Positions 1 to 12,420 are shown, numbered from the stretch's first letter. The stretch: DNA of 64,000 bases from Drosophila persimilis (GCF_003286085.1 NW_020825537.1:28501-92500); one strand, 5' to 3'. Notes: a model not told the origin generated them from the letters alone. Program-made: numbers and translations.

Positions 1-1439
1 CCCACGGAGTAGCCTACTTTTTGGTGCCAAGAGGAACGGCCCAGAGAGAGAAACAGAGAGACGGAGAGACACTTATTCATATCCCCCCCCCCCCCACCAG
101 CCGTGGAGCCATGCAAGGACAATTGTCCTTTTTGGCCCAGCTGGGAGTCTGGGTTAAGTGCGGCATTAACAATCAATTACAAGCATTACGAGCCGTAAAA
201 CTGACGCATTGACCAAATACCCCCCCCCAAGCCCCCCTCCCCCCCCAGCCCGCGGTGAAGAACAATTGCACGGACTGGACTGGACAGCAGGACAAAAGGG
301 AAGGGAGACAAGGCACGGCATCACTCACACGCACACAGCCACCGGGCAGGCAGGCAGTGAAAAATGTTGCGTGCAAAGTAAAGCCCCCCCCCACCCCCCC
401 CACGGCAAGGGAAAGGAGTGGCGGGCAACCTCAGAGTCTCAGAGCGGTGTCTGAGTTACGGTTTGTTGGCTCGCCATATAATAAGCCCGGGGATATGGCC
501 AACAGAGAGAAAGGAATGAGGCATAAAGGAGGCCCCAGAGGGGTGGCTGAAATATGGCCAGAAGAGAGACAGAGAGAGAGAGCCACAGTGCACGGATCTT
601 TTTCGCTTTTGGGCAGAGGAATATCGCAATGGAACGCCTTATACAGTGCCAGACATAAGTGTTGGCAAAGCTTTGCCATTCAGATTTTTAAAGCAGGAAT
701 AAACGTAAGCCATAAATGAATCAATATTAATTTTGTGGGCATTGATCTCGCTTTCTTTCTCGCTCACTCCGCCAGAGGGCGCCACGCCAATGAGGAGGAT
801 CCTTGGAATCGTGTGCTTCCATGGGGTCCGCGATTTCATTGACGGGCCAAAGGAATGCCCAGTGTCCTCTTGGTTCTCATACACTCTTTGTCCTTTGTCT
901 CTGGCCCTCTCCCTCTCTCTAATTCGCAGCTTATTGTATATTACGGGACTTCTGCCGTTTGAAGTGCATTTGGAATTCGTTTTTGTGAGGCTCTCCCAAA
1001 AAGGACTCACTCTCTCGCTGTCTCTCTGTCTGTCTCCTGTCTCCTGTGCTTGTTTTATCATTACTTTTATTCCTCTCTTACTTTCTCGTTTCTTCGCGCT
1101 TGAGCGATGGCCGACGCGCCGGCAAGCAAAAAAAAATACAAATAAATTTTATTGTGGTCAAAGTTGTGCACGCACCAGCGACACCAACACATCACACAGA
1201 ATGATACAAGGATACAGCTACAGGATGCTGTCACACACACACACAGACACACACACACACAGCTACAGTGGCAAAAAGGAGCCATCAAGCAAATGCCAGA
1301 CGCATTGTGCACAGATTTATGCCGCCGCCGAAAAAAAAAAACCTGCCTCGTGCCCCCTTGTAGGCCCCCTTGTAGGCCCCCTTGTCTTGCTTACAGACTG
1401 CTGCCTGCTGCCTACTGCCTACTGCCCTTCTGTTGTCTA

Positions 1440-1760
1440 CTCCTGTGGGCTCTCTGGCTCTCTCCTACTCCTCTCCGGCTTTCTCCTACTCCTCTTAGGC
1501 TTCTCCTGCTCCATCTCTGGCTCTTCCTGCCACATCTCTGGCTCTTCCTGCCACATCTTTGGCTCCTTCCTTCTGCGTCATCTCCGACCTCCTTGCCACA
1601 TCTCTGGCTCTTCCTACTCCTCTCTGGCTCCTCCTGCCACATCTCTGGCTCCTCCTGCTCCATCTCTGGCTCTTCCTACTCCTCTCTGGCTCCTCCTGCT
1701 CCTTCTCTGGCTCTTCCTTTCACATCTCTGGCTCCTCCTGCTCCATCACTGAGCTTCTGC
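1440..1760. repeat. 21-bp-type C/T-rich minisatellite
   Basis: Imperfect tandem units with the core CATCTCTGGCTCTTCCTGC, mostly 18-24 bp long, strongly pyrimidine-biased on the + strand. Several units are truncated to TCTCTGGCTCCTCCTGC. The open frames across it are repeat artefacts. Confidence 0.75.
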
Positions 1761-2739
1761 CGAATCTCCTGCTCCATCTCCTGCCCTATCCCCTTCTCTT
1801 CTGCCATCTTTAGGCCCTGTTGAAGCCCTCTCGAGACACTTGCCGAAATAAGTCGCGGCACACGTTTATCGACACTAAGATATGCCCCACTCAAGGCTTG
1901 CATTTCAGGACAATTATTCTTAAATTGTACAACAAAGTGTGGAATTTTTAAGGCAAAAAGTCCTGCCACATCTTGGGCCATCTCTGCCGCACAGCTGCTC
2001 CTGTTTCTACTCCTGTTTCTGCTCCTGTTTCTACTCCTGTTTCTGTTTCTGCTTCAACTGTTGGCCATAAAAAATGAGTTGATGTTGGCCGTCAGCTGTT
2101 TGTCTCCCCAGCACACACACACACACACACACACACTTTAATGGCCATTGTTATGCCCGTTATGTTGATTATAAGCTGCTTCTCATACAAGCACTCCTGC
2201 CCCTCGTGCCCCTCGTGCCACCGCCGAAAAGCTAACTGCATGGAAGCGTGTAAGCCTCTGACATTTTTTGGGTCCCCAACCATTTCTAGAAATAGAAAAA
2301 CAACAACAACAACAAGTGTGGGGCTGAGGAGGAATAAAACAAATTTTTCGTGTGTGTTTTTTATTGTTTTTTGTAGTAAATTTGAATTTTCCAACTACGC
2401 CGAAAGGTGTAAAGCCTGATGAGGGTTAAGCGTTGTCCAAGCCCAACCCCCACCCCCACCCCCCACACCCCCCACCCCCCTCTCTCTCTGTGTGCGCTGT
2501 GCCAGCGGAAATGCTTTTTGCCTCCACGTTTTCGTACGCTGACAGAGCAAAAGCTAATGGAAAGCGTCCTCGTGGGTGTGTGAAGATTAAAAAAAATATA
2601 TGTATGCCGTTTTTGGGGTTAAGCCTGCCCCCCATACGTCCCACCCCCCCCTTTACCGTTGTGCAATTTTATATTGAAATATTTCTGGGGCCATGCAAAT
2701 TTAATTCGCGCTCGCCGAAAAGCGAAAAGCCTCTTGGCT

Positions 2740-2741
<2 letters not shown>

Positions 2742-2774
<33 letters not shown>
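2742..2774. repeat. poly(C) tract, 33 nt
   Basis: An uninterrupted run of 33 C, then G and seven more C. It is the longest of many G/C homopolymers in this window. Confidence 0.9.
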
Positions 2775-2775
<1 letters not shown>

Positions 2776-3769
2776 CCCCCCCACATGTGCTAATTGGGAA
2801 TGGGGCTCAGAAGTCGGTTAATTTTTTGTGGCAAAAAATGATTGACTTATGAATGGATCGAAACACTCGCCGGAGTATTTTCCAAGGAGGGAAAACTAGT
2901 TGCAGAGATTTTTGGCTAACTTTTTGTGTGTTTTTGTCCTGGGGCTAGGTCCTGCCTGTTTATTTAAGCCAGCCACGCCTCTTTGCTGCGGTCAAAGCTC
3001 CCTCTCGGCCCACAGGGCTGCCAAAAGCTTTGCGGTTTTCTTGTGGATTTTTTTTTTTTGTTGTTGGTGTGGCGGCAGGGGGACTGTCATTCGCAGGACA
3101 GGAGAAAGGCAGCTGGCCACAATAGAAGGGAATGAAGGGCAGTAGCCACAGGAGCAGAAGCAGAAGCAGAAGCAGAAGCAGACCAAAACCGGAAGTCAAC
3201 GCAATGCAGCACTTCCGGCTTTGTTTGAGGTGGAACTTCTCCATTTCCATTTCCATTTCCATGGCCATGGCCAGTTCCATCTTCTTCTTTTCAATTTCCC
3301 CTTCTTCTGGCGTCTTCTGGCATCTTCTGCCTGTGAAATGTCCTTCCAACTTCATCTACACCTCTTCCTGCCAGTCTCTCCAGCTTCTACCATCTAGCAT
3401 CCCTCTTGTTTTCAGTTCATTTAACATGCCATTTGTTGGGCAATGCCTAAATGGATTTATTATTGTAGTTGTTGCATAAATCATGACGCTTTTCACGCAC
3501 TTTTCCAACAGCCAGTGAGAGAGAGAGAAAGCCGAAAATCCAAATCCATAAGCCGACAAAACTCTCTTTTAGATCCTTCCTTTCATTTGTGCCCCCAGAA
3601 GGGGGGCTTTGGGGCTTGGCAATGCAAGTGCCGATCGCCAAAAGGATATATGTACGACTTGCAGCCCTCATTTTGTGGCTTGTTTGGGCCTTGGCTCTGG
3701 ATTTTAGTCAACTTTCAGTTGCCCTTTGGGCCTGCCATTGAGCTCTCAACTTGATTTCCTTTTTTGGGT

Positions 3770-4745
3770 GTTTTATGCTGAAAAATAGTGTAAGAAAATG
3801 AAATTAAAATAAAAGAAACACTTTAAAGTAAATAATAGTTTTTAAATATAAAAGTATTTCAATTCAAAATGAAATAAATTTATTTATTTTATATTTAATT
3901 TTAATTTATTTTAATTTAATTGTTATCTAAAAATATTCCAATGTAATTATGAAAAATATTTATTTGAATTCTATTTACTTAAATATTTTATTTCATTTAT
4001 AATTTCATTTAATTTGTATTTATTTTTATTTAATCTCAAAATATGTTTATTAAATATGAACTAGATTTTTTTATATAGTTTATAAAATATATATTTGAAA
4101 TCTATTTACTTAACATTTTATTTAATTTTTATTTAATCTAAAAATAAGGAAATGAAATATGAAATATTAGTATTTAAAATTTATTTATGTTACTATTTAA
4201 TTTATTTTTTTTTTTTTTTAAACCCAAAATATTTCAATTCAATATAAAATCGATGAATTTAATTAGTTTTTATAATCTAAAAATTTGGAAATCTTTTTTA
4301 AGTTTATTTATTTAATTTTTATTTAATTTTTATTTGATCTAAAAATATATCAAATAAATATGTTACATATTTACTTGAAATGTATTTATTTAACTTTTTT
4401 TAATATTTTTTTTAATCTAAAAATACATACATTTAATATGAAATATGTATTTTTCTTTCGAATTAATCTATTTTATTTAATTGTTATTCTATTTCGTTTT
4501 GTTTTATTTAATCTAAAATTGTTTCACTTAAATATGAATTATATTTATTTAATTTGTATATATATTTTTTTAAATTTAAAATTATTTTAATTTATTTATT
4601 TAAATATCTTTTTTTAAAATTTGTATTTATTCATTTTTAGCGAATATACAAAATGAAAATTAAATATGAAATATATGTATATACTTGAGATTTATTTATT
4701 TAATATGAATGAATTTCTTTTGGTAAATAAATTTCCATGTAAATA
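3770..4745. repeat. AT-rich degenerate tandem array (ATCTAAAAAT)
   Basis: About one kilobase of AT-rich sequence in which TTTAATCTAAAAAT recurs with changes near 3925, 4030, 4133, 4273, 4335, 4413 and 4508, each followed by a ATATGAAATAT-like word and TATTTATTTAA. The spacing is about 60-105 bp. It looks like a decayed tandem repeat with no coding content. Confidence 0.6.
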
Positions 4746-6250
4746 AATCAATTTGAAGGGGCCCTTTTTCTCCGTGTGTATCTTTTATATATCCTGCGTA
4801 TCGTATCGTTTTCCCTTTATCAATTTTAGTATTTCTTTAACAGGAAATCCCATTGCGCTCTCCCTCTCTCTGGCCCTCTCTCTCCCTCTGTTAGATTTCA
4901 TTAGCCAGTGGCTTTCCACTTTCTCTGAGTTGAAGGGTAAACAGAAAAAGCTTTAGCATTCAATTCGCATCCGTTGAACTTTTCCGGCTACGGCTTTTAG
5001 CTCCGTCTCCGGCTCTCCGTGCCGTTCCGTTCCTTCCTTCCGACTGCAGCTTCTTCTTGGAGTGTAGCTCCTGCTGCTGGATCCTTGGATCAAAAGAGAA
5101 TGCAAATTGCTTTCGAAATAATTGCAATGCCAGAATGCGGCGGCGGCGGCGAGGAGCCAGAGGATGAGGCTAGTCACCTGCCGAAGCGTTCAAATATTTG
5201 CCAGCTCTCTCGCTCTCTCTCTCTCTCTAATGTGTGTGGGGGGGGGGGGGAGAGGGGAAAGAAAAAGTTTCGTAGGAAAACCCGAAATAAAATAAAACAC
5301 TAAACAAATGCGAAAGAGCGCTGCGATGAGGAGCTTAAAATTCGAAACAGATTCCAAATCTATTTAAAAGTTATGGCCGCAACTATTTGAGGCAAGCAGG
5401 CGGCGGCCAGCAGGCGGGATGCTGCCTCATCGAGTCCTGCAAGCAGGTGTGTGTGTGTGTGTGTGTGTGTGACCAGGGGCCAGGGCCCAGGGCCCAGGGC
5501 AATGCAAAGTGCGACATGCAGGACATCCACTCCATGCTCCACTCCTCCTAATGTATCTGCTGGTATGGCTATGGCTCTCCACCACCGAAAAGTGGCGCTG
5601 TTGATGATGCCGGGTGACGTTGCCAAAACTTTTTGACACTTTAAAAACTTTCTCCACACACACTCACACACGACAGAGAGAGAGAGAGGGAGAGAGAAAG
5701 ACCTGGTTTTGAAAGTTACGTTAAATGGTTTTAAAGGTTTCGGTTTTAGGGTTGTGTTCTGTGTCCTGCCAGGGTTGCCGTTGCCGTTGCCTCCATGCAA
5801 AAGTTCAGCTCGGCGCACAGGAGTTCTCTCCATTGAAATTTTTCCTACTTTGCATTTTCCTAATTTGCTTATTTTTTTATTTTTTTTATTTTTTTTTGTG
5901 GGTGTGCGGGGGGGGGGGGGGGGGGCAGTGCATTTGTCAATAACTTTCGCATTGCGACAAATTTTTCTATTAGCCAAACAAATTCCTTCGCTTCATTGTT
6001 CCATCCTCTGGAATATCGGGCCATCGGTGGCTGGAATTTCCGGTCACATTTTCGGCTTACTTAATGAGTGTCCTGCAGTTGATGAATGACATTTTTCCCA
6101 GAGGGTGGCGGCTGATAAATATTTGAATATAACTTTGCTAGCAACGGAGTTGGGTTTTTTTTTGTTGTTGTTTACCTTTCGTCACATTTTCGATTGGGTT
6201 CTGAGAGGAGCAGACTATATTATCGTTTGAATATCGAATATGGAACCCCA
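4746..6250. other. non-coding, mixed composition
   Basis: Contains CT-rich stretches, a (GT)n tract at 5447-5470, poly(G) at 5238-5250 and 5908-5925, and T-rich runs. No gene-like frame seen. Confidence 0.5.
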
Positions 6251-7190
6251 GCAAGGATTCCGCCCTCTCAATATTATAATTAATATTATTTAATTAATTT
6301 ATTAGATTAATATGAAGAATAGGTACATATTCGTATGTAAATGTTCGAAAAAGTCGATAAAAGTGATCCATGTAATTTTTGAATAAGTATTCTAGAACAG
6401 GATAAACCTTTGTTAAAACATTTAATTGAAGTACATTTTTTCGTAAATATTTTCACGAATTCTTAACATAAAAAAAAAATTACAATAAAATTGATTTTTA
6501 TTTATTGCATTAAAAATTGGAAAATTATTTGTATCTTCAATTTTTTATACACAAATCGGAAATACATTTTTTAATCAAAATTTTATTAACAATTTATTTT
6601 AACTATTTCATAACTTTCAAAGCTATTATTTGAAATTTTCAACATTTTCGAATACATTTTTTTTTTTATTTTTAAATATAAAATTATTTTTTATTTATTA
6701 TATAATTTTTTATCATTTTTTAATGATATTGATTGTCATTTAAAAATTAAAAATTCATTTTTGTTCGATATTTTCATTATCCCTACGATTCCTGCACTTC
6801 ACGCATCATGCAGCAGTGCCTTTCGGTTCGTGTCCGTAGCCGCCTGGTACTAGTGTCTTTCTATAGTAAATTTTAACAATTAATAAACACAAAAAAAGTG
6901 TAAGTGCCAAAAAAAAAGAATAAAGAAATTTAAAAAAATTAAATCCAAAAAAGAATTTCATGGTTTTATTTTTTCTTTATTTTTTTGTGTTAAATTTAAA
7001 ATATTTTTACTTTAGTTTTGTATTTATTTTTTTTTTTAAGTTAATTTTCTATGTAATATTTTATTTAATTTTGTATATAATGTTTTATTTAATATTTTTT
7101 CCTTAATTTTTTATTTAATTTTTTGATTATTTGAGCACATAAATTATTCGTTAAAGACAAATCACATTTAAATATTTTCTTTTCTCCCCT
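6251..7190. other. AT-rich block with one GC-normal island
   Basis: Mostly A/T homopolymer-rich sequence with no frame of note. A segment at about 6778-6858 has normal base composition and stands out sharply from its surroundings. Confidence 0.5.
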
Positions 7191-8181
7191 TAAAGGTGCC
7201 GCCTATTTTCCGCTTTGATTATGACTCTCCTTGAAAAAGAATACTATTTTCTGTGAAATATTCGCAGGCGCAACCCATTTCCCTGGTGTTTTTTGATATT
7301 TTAGTAACAGTTTCGTTCAAGAATCAATCCTCCCCGTTTTGTAGCTTTAAGAGCGTGCATGGAATATGCATAAATTTACGAGTATAGAGCTTATTTCCTT
7401 GTGGCTTAGCCTCTGGACTCGAGACAGCTGTTGGACCCGCCCCAGTGGACCTCCGTGGCCTCCTTGGCTTCCTCTGCAAGTCTGAAAGTCTTCTCCACCG
7501 GCTTTCCCTCGAGGACTAGGCACAGCTTATTTCAGTTGGTTTCCCTTCCGTTCGTTCTTTTGATTAATGAATCTTTTTCGCTCTTCGGTCTGGCCTTCAG
7601 CACGGGGGGAAGTCTATGGACCAGGGAGGGGCAGCGGCAGCGGCAGAGGCAGCGGCAAGCCCAGCTGCATTTTGCCTCAATTTGTCAGCGACGGGGCAGC
7701 CGATTATGGGGTCTACTCTCGTTTATGCACAAAGACTTGCCGCTCAGCACTTGGCCAGAAAAGTCTCATTAGGATTCGCACATTTTCCCGCTACCGCTAC
7801 CGCCCTCTTCCCCCTCTACCCACTTCCACTCAATTTCCCCTACCACTTCGCACTGCCCCATTCCTTCCACTCGATTTTCCTTGCTTGTTTTTTTTTTTTT
7901 TGCGAACATTTTCCATTTGGTGTTGGTTTTTTTTCGCGCTCTGCCTCGCACTTTATTTTTTGGTGCCTGACAAAATTTTGTACACTTTTGACATTTTTCA
8001 GCTTAATGAAAAGCAATAACATTTTTATAATATCCTGCCACTCTGCATCCCAGTCTCACCTCCCCCCCCCCCCATTCGAGGCAGTCATTCAAATATTTTT
8101 CTCCAACGATTCGATTCGATATTCATTTTGTATTGTTTTTCTTTCGAATAAACGAATACTCGCGTGAATACTTGCTCATGA
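7191..8181. other. non-coding, mixed composition
   Basis: Frames at 7431-7772, 7567-8019 and 7616-8167 overlap in all three phases and include GGCAGC-type repeats near 7630-7665 and T runs. None reads as a credible protein. Confidence 0.5.
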
Positions 8182-8365
8182 GCGGGAGGGCGAGAGCGAG
8201 TGGGAGAAGCGGGAGGGCGAGAGCGAGTGGGAGAAGCGGGAGGGCGAGAGCGAGTGGGAGAAGCGGGAGGGCGAGAGCGAGTGGGAAAAAGCGAGTGTGG
8301 GAAAAAGCGAGTGCGGGAGAGAGCGAGTGGGCGAGTGGGCGAGTGGGCGACAGCGAGTGGGAGGG
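8182..8365. repeat. 27-bp minisatellite, four copies, then GCGAGTGGG decay
   Basis: Four near-identical 27-bp units begin at 8182, 8209, 8236 and 8263, each reading GCGGGAGGGCGAGAGCGAGT and then GGGAGAA. They are followed by shorter GCGAGTGGG and GCGAGTGTGGGAAAAA variants to about 8365. Confidence 0.85.
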
Positions 8366-9280
8366 TAGAAATCTGCAAATGAATCGCTCTATTATGGGGT
8401 TGTCCCCTGATGTTCTGTTCTTTTCAACTACAAACGATGCGATTTTTTATCGACTGTCATTTATTTATTATTTATTTGATATATTCGAGCTGGCAATTTT
8501 GTGTGCGTGTGTGTGTTTCTCTTCTTTTTTTTTTTTTTTTTGCACTCCCTGATTCGCTCTGCCATCGTTCATCCTTTGCTGTTTTTTGTCTGCTTCTGCT
8601 GGTGGTTTCGAATTTATGCTCAATAATTTAATAGGACATCAGTTTTATGGCTTTGACTGCGGGTTACGATACGCAACGGAATGGGTAGAGGGTAGCAGGG
8701 TAGCAGGGTAGCAGGGGAGAGAACGGGGTCACACATCAGAGGCTCCTACGCACTAGCATCAAATTTTACGAGGCTGGCGCTGGAGCTGGCGCTGGAGCTG
8801 GAGGCTGGAGTCCAATGCCAATTTGCGAGACGCAATCAAACAAATAAACAAAACAGAAAACACCAAAAAAAAAAATACACAGAGATACAGAAGAAGAAGT
8901 GCGAGATGAGAGAGATGAGAGAGATGTGACCCCTACGCAAGTTGTAAATTTGCGTAATTTACTTGATTGCCCTGGCAACTCTGGCCACCTGTCGTCCACG
9001 TCTTCCTCGTCTTCCTTCAGGCTTCAGCCTACAGCCTACAGCCACCATCATCATCGGCCTTGTTTCGACAATGGCACATAATCAACGAAATCGCGCATAT
9101 TAAAATTGTGAATGAACGAGTATTACGACCCGACCCGACCCGACACACACACACACAGCCGTCTCGAATCTCTCGAGGAGGGTCAGGGACCTCCAGGTAG
9201 TGCAGCGGAGACTGCCAGGGCTTTAAATCTGCCTTGCGTTTGGGGTTACCTTTCGCTTTCGGGCCATGCATTTCGTTAAG
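8366..9280. other. non-coding with short tandem repeats
   Basis: Contains a GGGTAGCAG repeat at about 8690-8717, a CTGGCGCTGGAG 12-bp repeat at about 8772-8800, GAGAGATGA repeats near 8905-8930 and a short (AC)n near 9142-9158. No supported gene. Confidence 0.5.
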
Positions 9281-10252
9281 GAAACATATTTTAAATATAA
9301 GAAGAAAAATAAGTGATTTTCAATATTTAGTCCATGGGTTTTACAAATTTTATACGATTATAGGCGCAGCGAGAGAGGGGAAATTTAAAAAAAGAAGAAA
9401 TTAATAGCAAGATATAATTATTATATAAATATATAATATTTAAATATATAAATACATATATGTATACAAATAAATATTAAATATTTTAATAATTATATAA
9501 AAATATTGTATAATTAAAATACATTTGTTTCATATTTAAATTCAATATTTATATTTTCTTAATTTATTATATTAGATATAAAAATAGGAGAAGTTAATGG
9601 CTAGATCTAATTATTATATAAATATATTTCAATTTATATTTATATTTACATATTTTCTTAATTTATTAAATTATATATGTATATTATGTGATATTAAAAT
9701 TAAAAGGAGCAATACAGATTTGAACAAAATTTTTTTTTGTATAAATAAAAGAAATAAAATAAAAATAAATAAATAAATACAACCCAAATTTAACTTCAAT
9801 AAAAAATAAAAAAAAATTGTATTTAAATTACAAAAAAATAAAATAGCTAAAAAAAAAACAGAGTTGACGTCTGTCTATATTAGAGTTTTTATTTTTTTTA
9901 AATTTAAATTACATTTTTTTTTCTTATTTTTGATTTAAATTAAATTTGGGTTGTATTTATTTTTTAATAGGCTTTGTATTTGAATATAACAAAATAATAC
10001 AATTTGTTGTTTGCTGTTACTTTTAAAGAAACTTATACAACAGTCTCAGAAAAAATTATGATGATAAAAAAAAATTCGTGCCATCAAGGTCGAAGAATTT
10101 AGAGGGGGATATTATTTGGTTAAATTGGACACACAAGTTTTCTAAGGTAAAAGTCCTCTTGGATCATCCTGTTGGGCAGGTCGTGGGTTGTATTAAAAAT
10201 ACTTTTTTAAATACAATAATATTTGTGATATATTGAACTCTGTCTAGTTTTA
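9281..10252. other. AT-rich block containing a long palindrome
   Basis: AT-rich, low-complexity sequence. A frame open without ATG from about 10028 to 10234 (+) has a few protein-like words (WLNWTHKFSK, VLLDHPVGQVV) but is too weak to call. Confidence 0.5.
9768..9965. repeat. imperfect inverted repeat of about 200 bp
   Basis: The left arm (9768-9852) and right arm (9881-9965) pair around a centre near 9866. The outer 20 bp or so are nearly perfect: AATAAATACAACCCAAATTT pairs with its complement at 9944-9961. The centre has a small CAGAGTTGACGTCTG loop. Arms of about 85 bp with few gaps would form a long hairpin if transcribed. It could be a foldback MITE or a hairpin-RNA locus. Confidence 0.7.
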
Positions 10253-10650
10253 TTATACTATATTTTTTATTAAAAAATTGTATTTTTGTATATAATTTTT
10301 TAAAATAAATTTCTCTGCTAATTCGAGAACTGCGTTATGCAGCAGCTCTCCTCTAATCAGAACTCGCATGGGCATGGGCGTGGGAAATTCTGTACAAGGA
10401 CGAAGAGGAGGCCTGCCAGGCTCCATCGAGATCGTGCTAAAGATAAAGTAGCCCTTGGAATCGTTCCCAAAAAGTAGATCCCACACTCCGCACTCCACAT
10501 TCATGGTTTTGGCAATAAACTCGCGTAAATTGGAAATGTAACACCCAAGACTCAGGCCCCCGCATGGATGGGCTTTTGTCATTGAGGCTAATATTTCGCT
10601 GGGGGTCGTTTGGCTCGCGAACCAGCGGCGGAGCAGCTCCAGTTCTCTCT
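10253..10650 (-). CDS. possible coding exon or pseudogene, unknown protein
   Basis: On the - strand a frame is open from about 10657 to 10253. From the first ATG at 10582 it gives 109 residues with a varied, globular-looking composition (for example VECGVWDLLFGNDSKGYFIF). The frame also runs open upstream of that ATG to a plausible splice acceptor (TGTTTGTAATCAG) whose exon would start at 10650. The last 15 or so residues fall in AT-rich sequence and look non-coding, so the real end may be a lost donor or a break. No intron partner could be matched in frame. It could be a genuine exon, a retro-copied fragment or a chance open frame. Confidence 0.3.
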
Positions 10651-10657
10651 CTGATTA

Positions 10658-12094
10658 CAAACACATAAACATTTAACTCAATTTGCATTTTCATAGGTTC
10701 TAAAAGGAAACAGCAGCCCCCCCCCCACCCCACCCACGTTCGAAATGAGAGCCAAAAGTGAAACAAAAAACTCGAAAAGGAAAGAGCCGCCCCCCGAATA
10801 TGAGTGTGGAAACGAAACAAACGGAAACGGAAGCGGGCGCTTGCATTAGCGGAAGTTGTCTTACAAGGCGACAGAAGGGGCGCTGGGTGGCGGGTGGTCT
10901 CACGCCCCTTTCCTCATGCGGTTGATTTGGCATCCACCGCCCCCACACGGCTGTCATATTCATAAAAACATTTAAACATGCGCGCAATTCGAAACGAAAC
11001 CTTGGCCCTCAGGGGGGGGATTCGAGAGGGTTTTGCCAGGGAAAGGACCTGCAAACCTAGAAGAGAATCGTTGGGGAATCCTTCGGTTCAGAGCACTTCC
11101 TGTAAGGCATACATTTACCTCAAGAATACCCTCTATGACTCTGCGGAAAAAGCCCAGACCAGCCTCCCATTGAAGCCCAGATTTACTATATATTTACAAG
11201 ATGTTTCGAGAGGCTTTCGACTCTCTATGGCTGGGCCTGGCTTCCCAAACGATCTCCACTCTATGGGCAATCCGTAAGCTTTCCTTCTTCAATATTTCTG
11301 AGCGCTTTCCCTTCCATTGCAGGGTATCCCCTGCTTGGGGCACTTGGAATCCTCTGACATGTTTTCTGAGTAAAAGTTTACTTACTTTTTGGGTGTTGCT
11401 CGACATTGTCTTCGGGGGCTCCCTTTGACACGTGCCTCCGTCTCTCGCGCCTTTATTTATGGTGTTCATTTGCAGAGCTTAGCATAACTGCCACATGGAA
11501 CAGGAGAGTGCGAGTGCGAGTGAGAGAGGAGGACGGAGAGGGGGAGGGTAGCCCTGCCCATAACTCTGAGAAAAACCAAAAGGGGGGAGGCTCCCCCCGC
11601 TCTTTGTGGCATCTATGTTTGGGCGTCAGGGCAGGGCTGTCGACGTTCTGTCATCGCCTTCTAAATTATGTCACGTAATTAAGCTGCATCTCCCCCCCCC
11701 CCACACACACACACATTTTTATGGCCAGGCATTTAATTAAAATATCCTCATGTCTAATAGCCTTAGCCGCCCCCCGTGCCCCCCACCGGCCGCTCCCCCC
11801 TGGGCTTTATACCCCACTTATGTTTCCAATTCATTGGCTGTCCAAAAACATTGATCTCCAGCCAATTAAGCTGCCAATTGGGGCGCCAAAAAAGCAGCCG
11901 CGGGGCCCAAAAGAGTATCAAAGGCCAAAGCCAATTTTCTAATTCGAATTGCATTTCAGGCATGGCACCCGCTAACCCCCTCCATCCCCCCCCCCCCCCA
12001 CACAGCAAACAAATAAATAAATAAACAGAGCACGGAGCGCGAAACAAAAGGCCTCTAATTCAAAATTTAAAACAATCAAAGGACACACGAAAAT

Positions 12095-12097
<3 letters not shown>
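10658..12097. other. non-coding, mixed composition
   Basis: Includes poly(C) runs near 10717 and 11690-11703, a short (AC)n, and the 35-codon candidate listed separately. A possible - strand splice pair at 11118/11057 (62 nt) joins no useful frame. Confidence 0.4.
11201..11357 (+). other. possible two-exon micro-ORF, 35 codons
   Basis: An ATG at 11201 begins a hydrophobic frame (MFREAFDSLWLGL...). A splice pair at 11274 (C|GTAAGC) and 11322 (CCATTGCAG) would remove 49 nt and join it in frame to RYPLLGALGIL and a stop. A TATATA-like word lies just before the ATG. The intron is at the lower size limit and the ORF is short, so chance is likely. Confidence 0.15.
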
Positions 12098-12154
<57 letters not shown>

Positions 12155-12163
12155 TCTCTCTCT
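12098..12163. repeat. (TC)n microsatellite
   Basis: About 66 nt of TC dinucleotide with one interrupting C; read on the - strand this is a (GA)n tract of the kind bound by GAGA factor, though use as such is inference. Confidence 0.9.
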
Positions 12164-12420
12164 GAGGCGCCAGCGTCATGCTGTTATTGTTTCCAGTGGT
12201 TGCTGCTGCTGTTGCATGTTGTTTGTAGCATATGCCAACAAAAGTGTCCACAAGTCACAAAACTGTCAGCCGCATTCTGCAGACCAGCAGACCAGCAGAC
12301 CAGCAGCCGAGAGAGAGAGGCATTTGTGCGTATGTGTGATTTGGCATTGCGTATACGCCGCGTTTGCCAGAGAGAGAGAGGGATACCCTGGACTTTTAGC
12401 CATGACTAAACTATGGCCAT

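Larger units (their letters stand above)
1..3769. other. non-coding, microsatellite-rich
   Basis: No supported gene. Holds (CA)n at 1231-1262 and 2111-2136, a tandem array of TCTGGCTCTTCCTGC-type units at about 1440-1760, a 12-bp CTCCTGTTTCTA array at about 1997-2056, C-rich tracts near 83-95 and 2435-2480, (AGAAGC)n at 3153-3182 and (CCATTT)n at about 3240-3262. Long frames such as 733-1752 are built from these repeats. Confidence 0.6.

Noticed and set aside
733..1823. 339- and 223-codon + strand frames
   Set aside because: Built over CT-rich microsatellites and a 21-bp minisatellite with no credible domain.
10651..10864. Splicing of a 5' exon (near 10870-10987) to the 10.3-10.65 kb exon
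   Set aside because: The donor CTT|GTAAGA and the acceptor would join out of phase with the better frame.
11057..11118. 62-nt - strand intron candidate (GAG|GTAAAT ... CTTCTAG)
   Set aside because: Size and sites fit, but neither flanking exon has an open frame that continues across, and the donor ORF stops at 11194.
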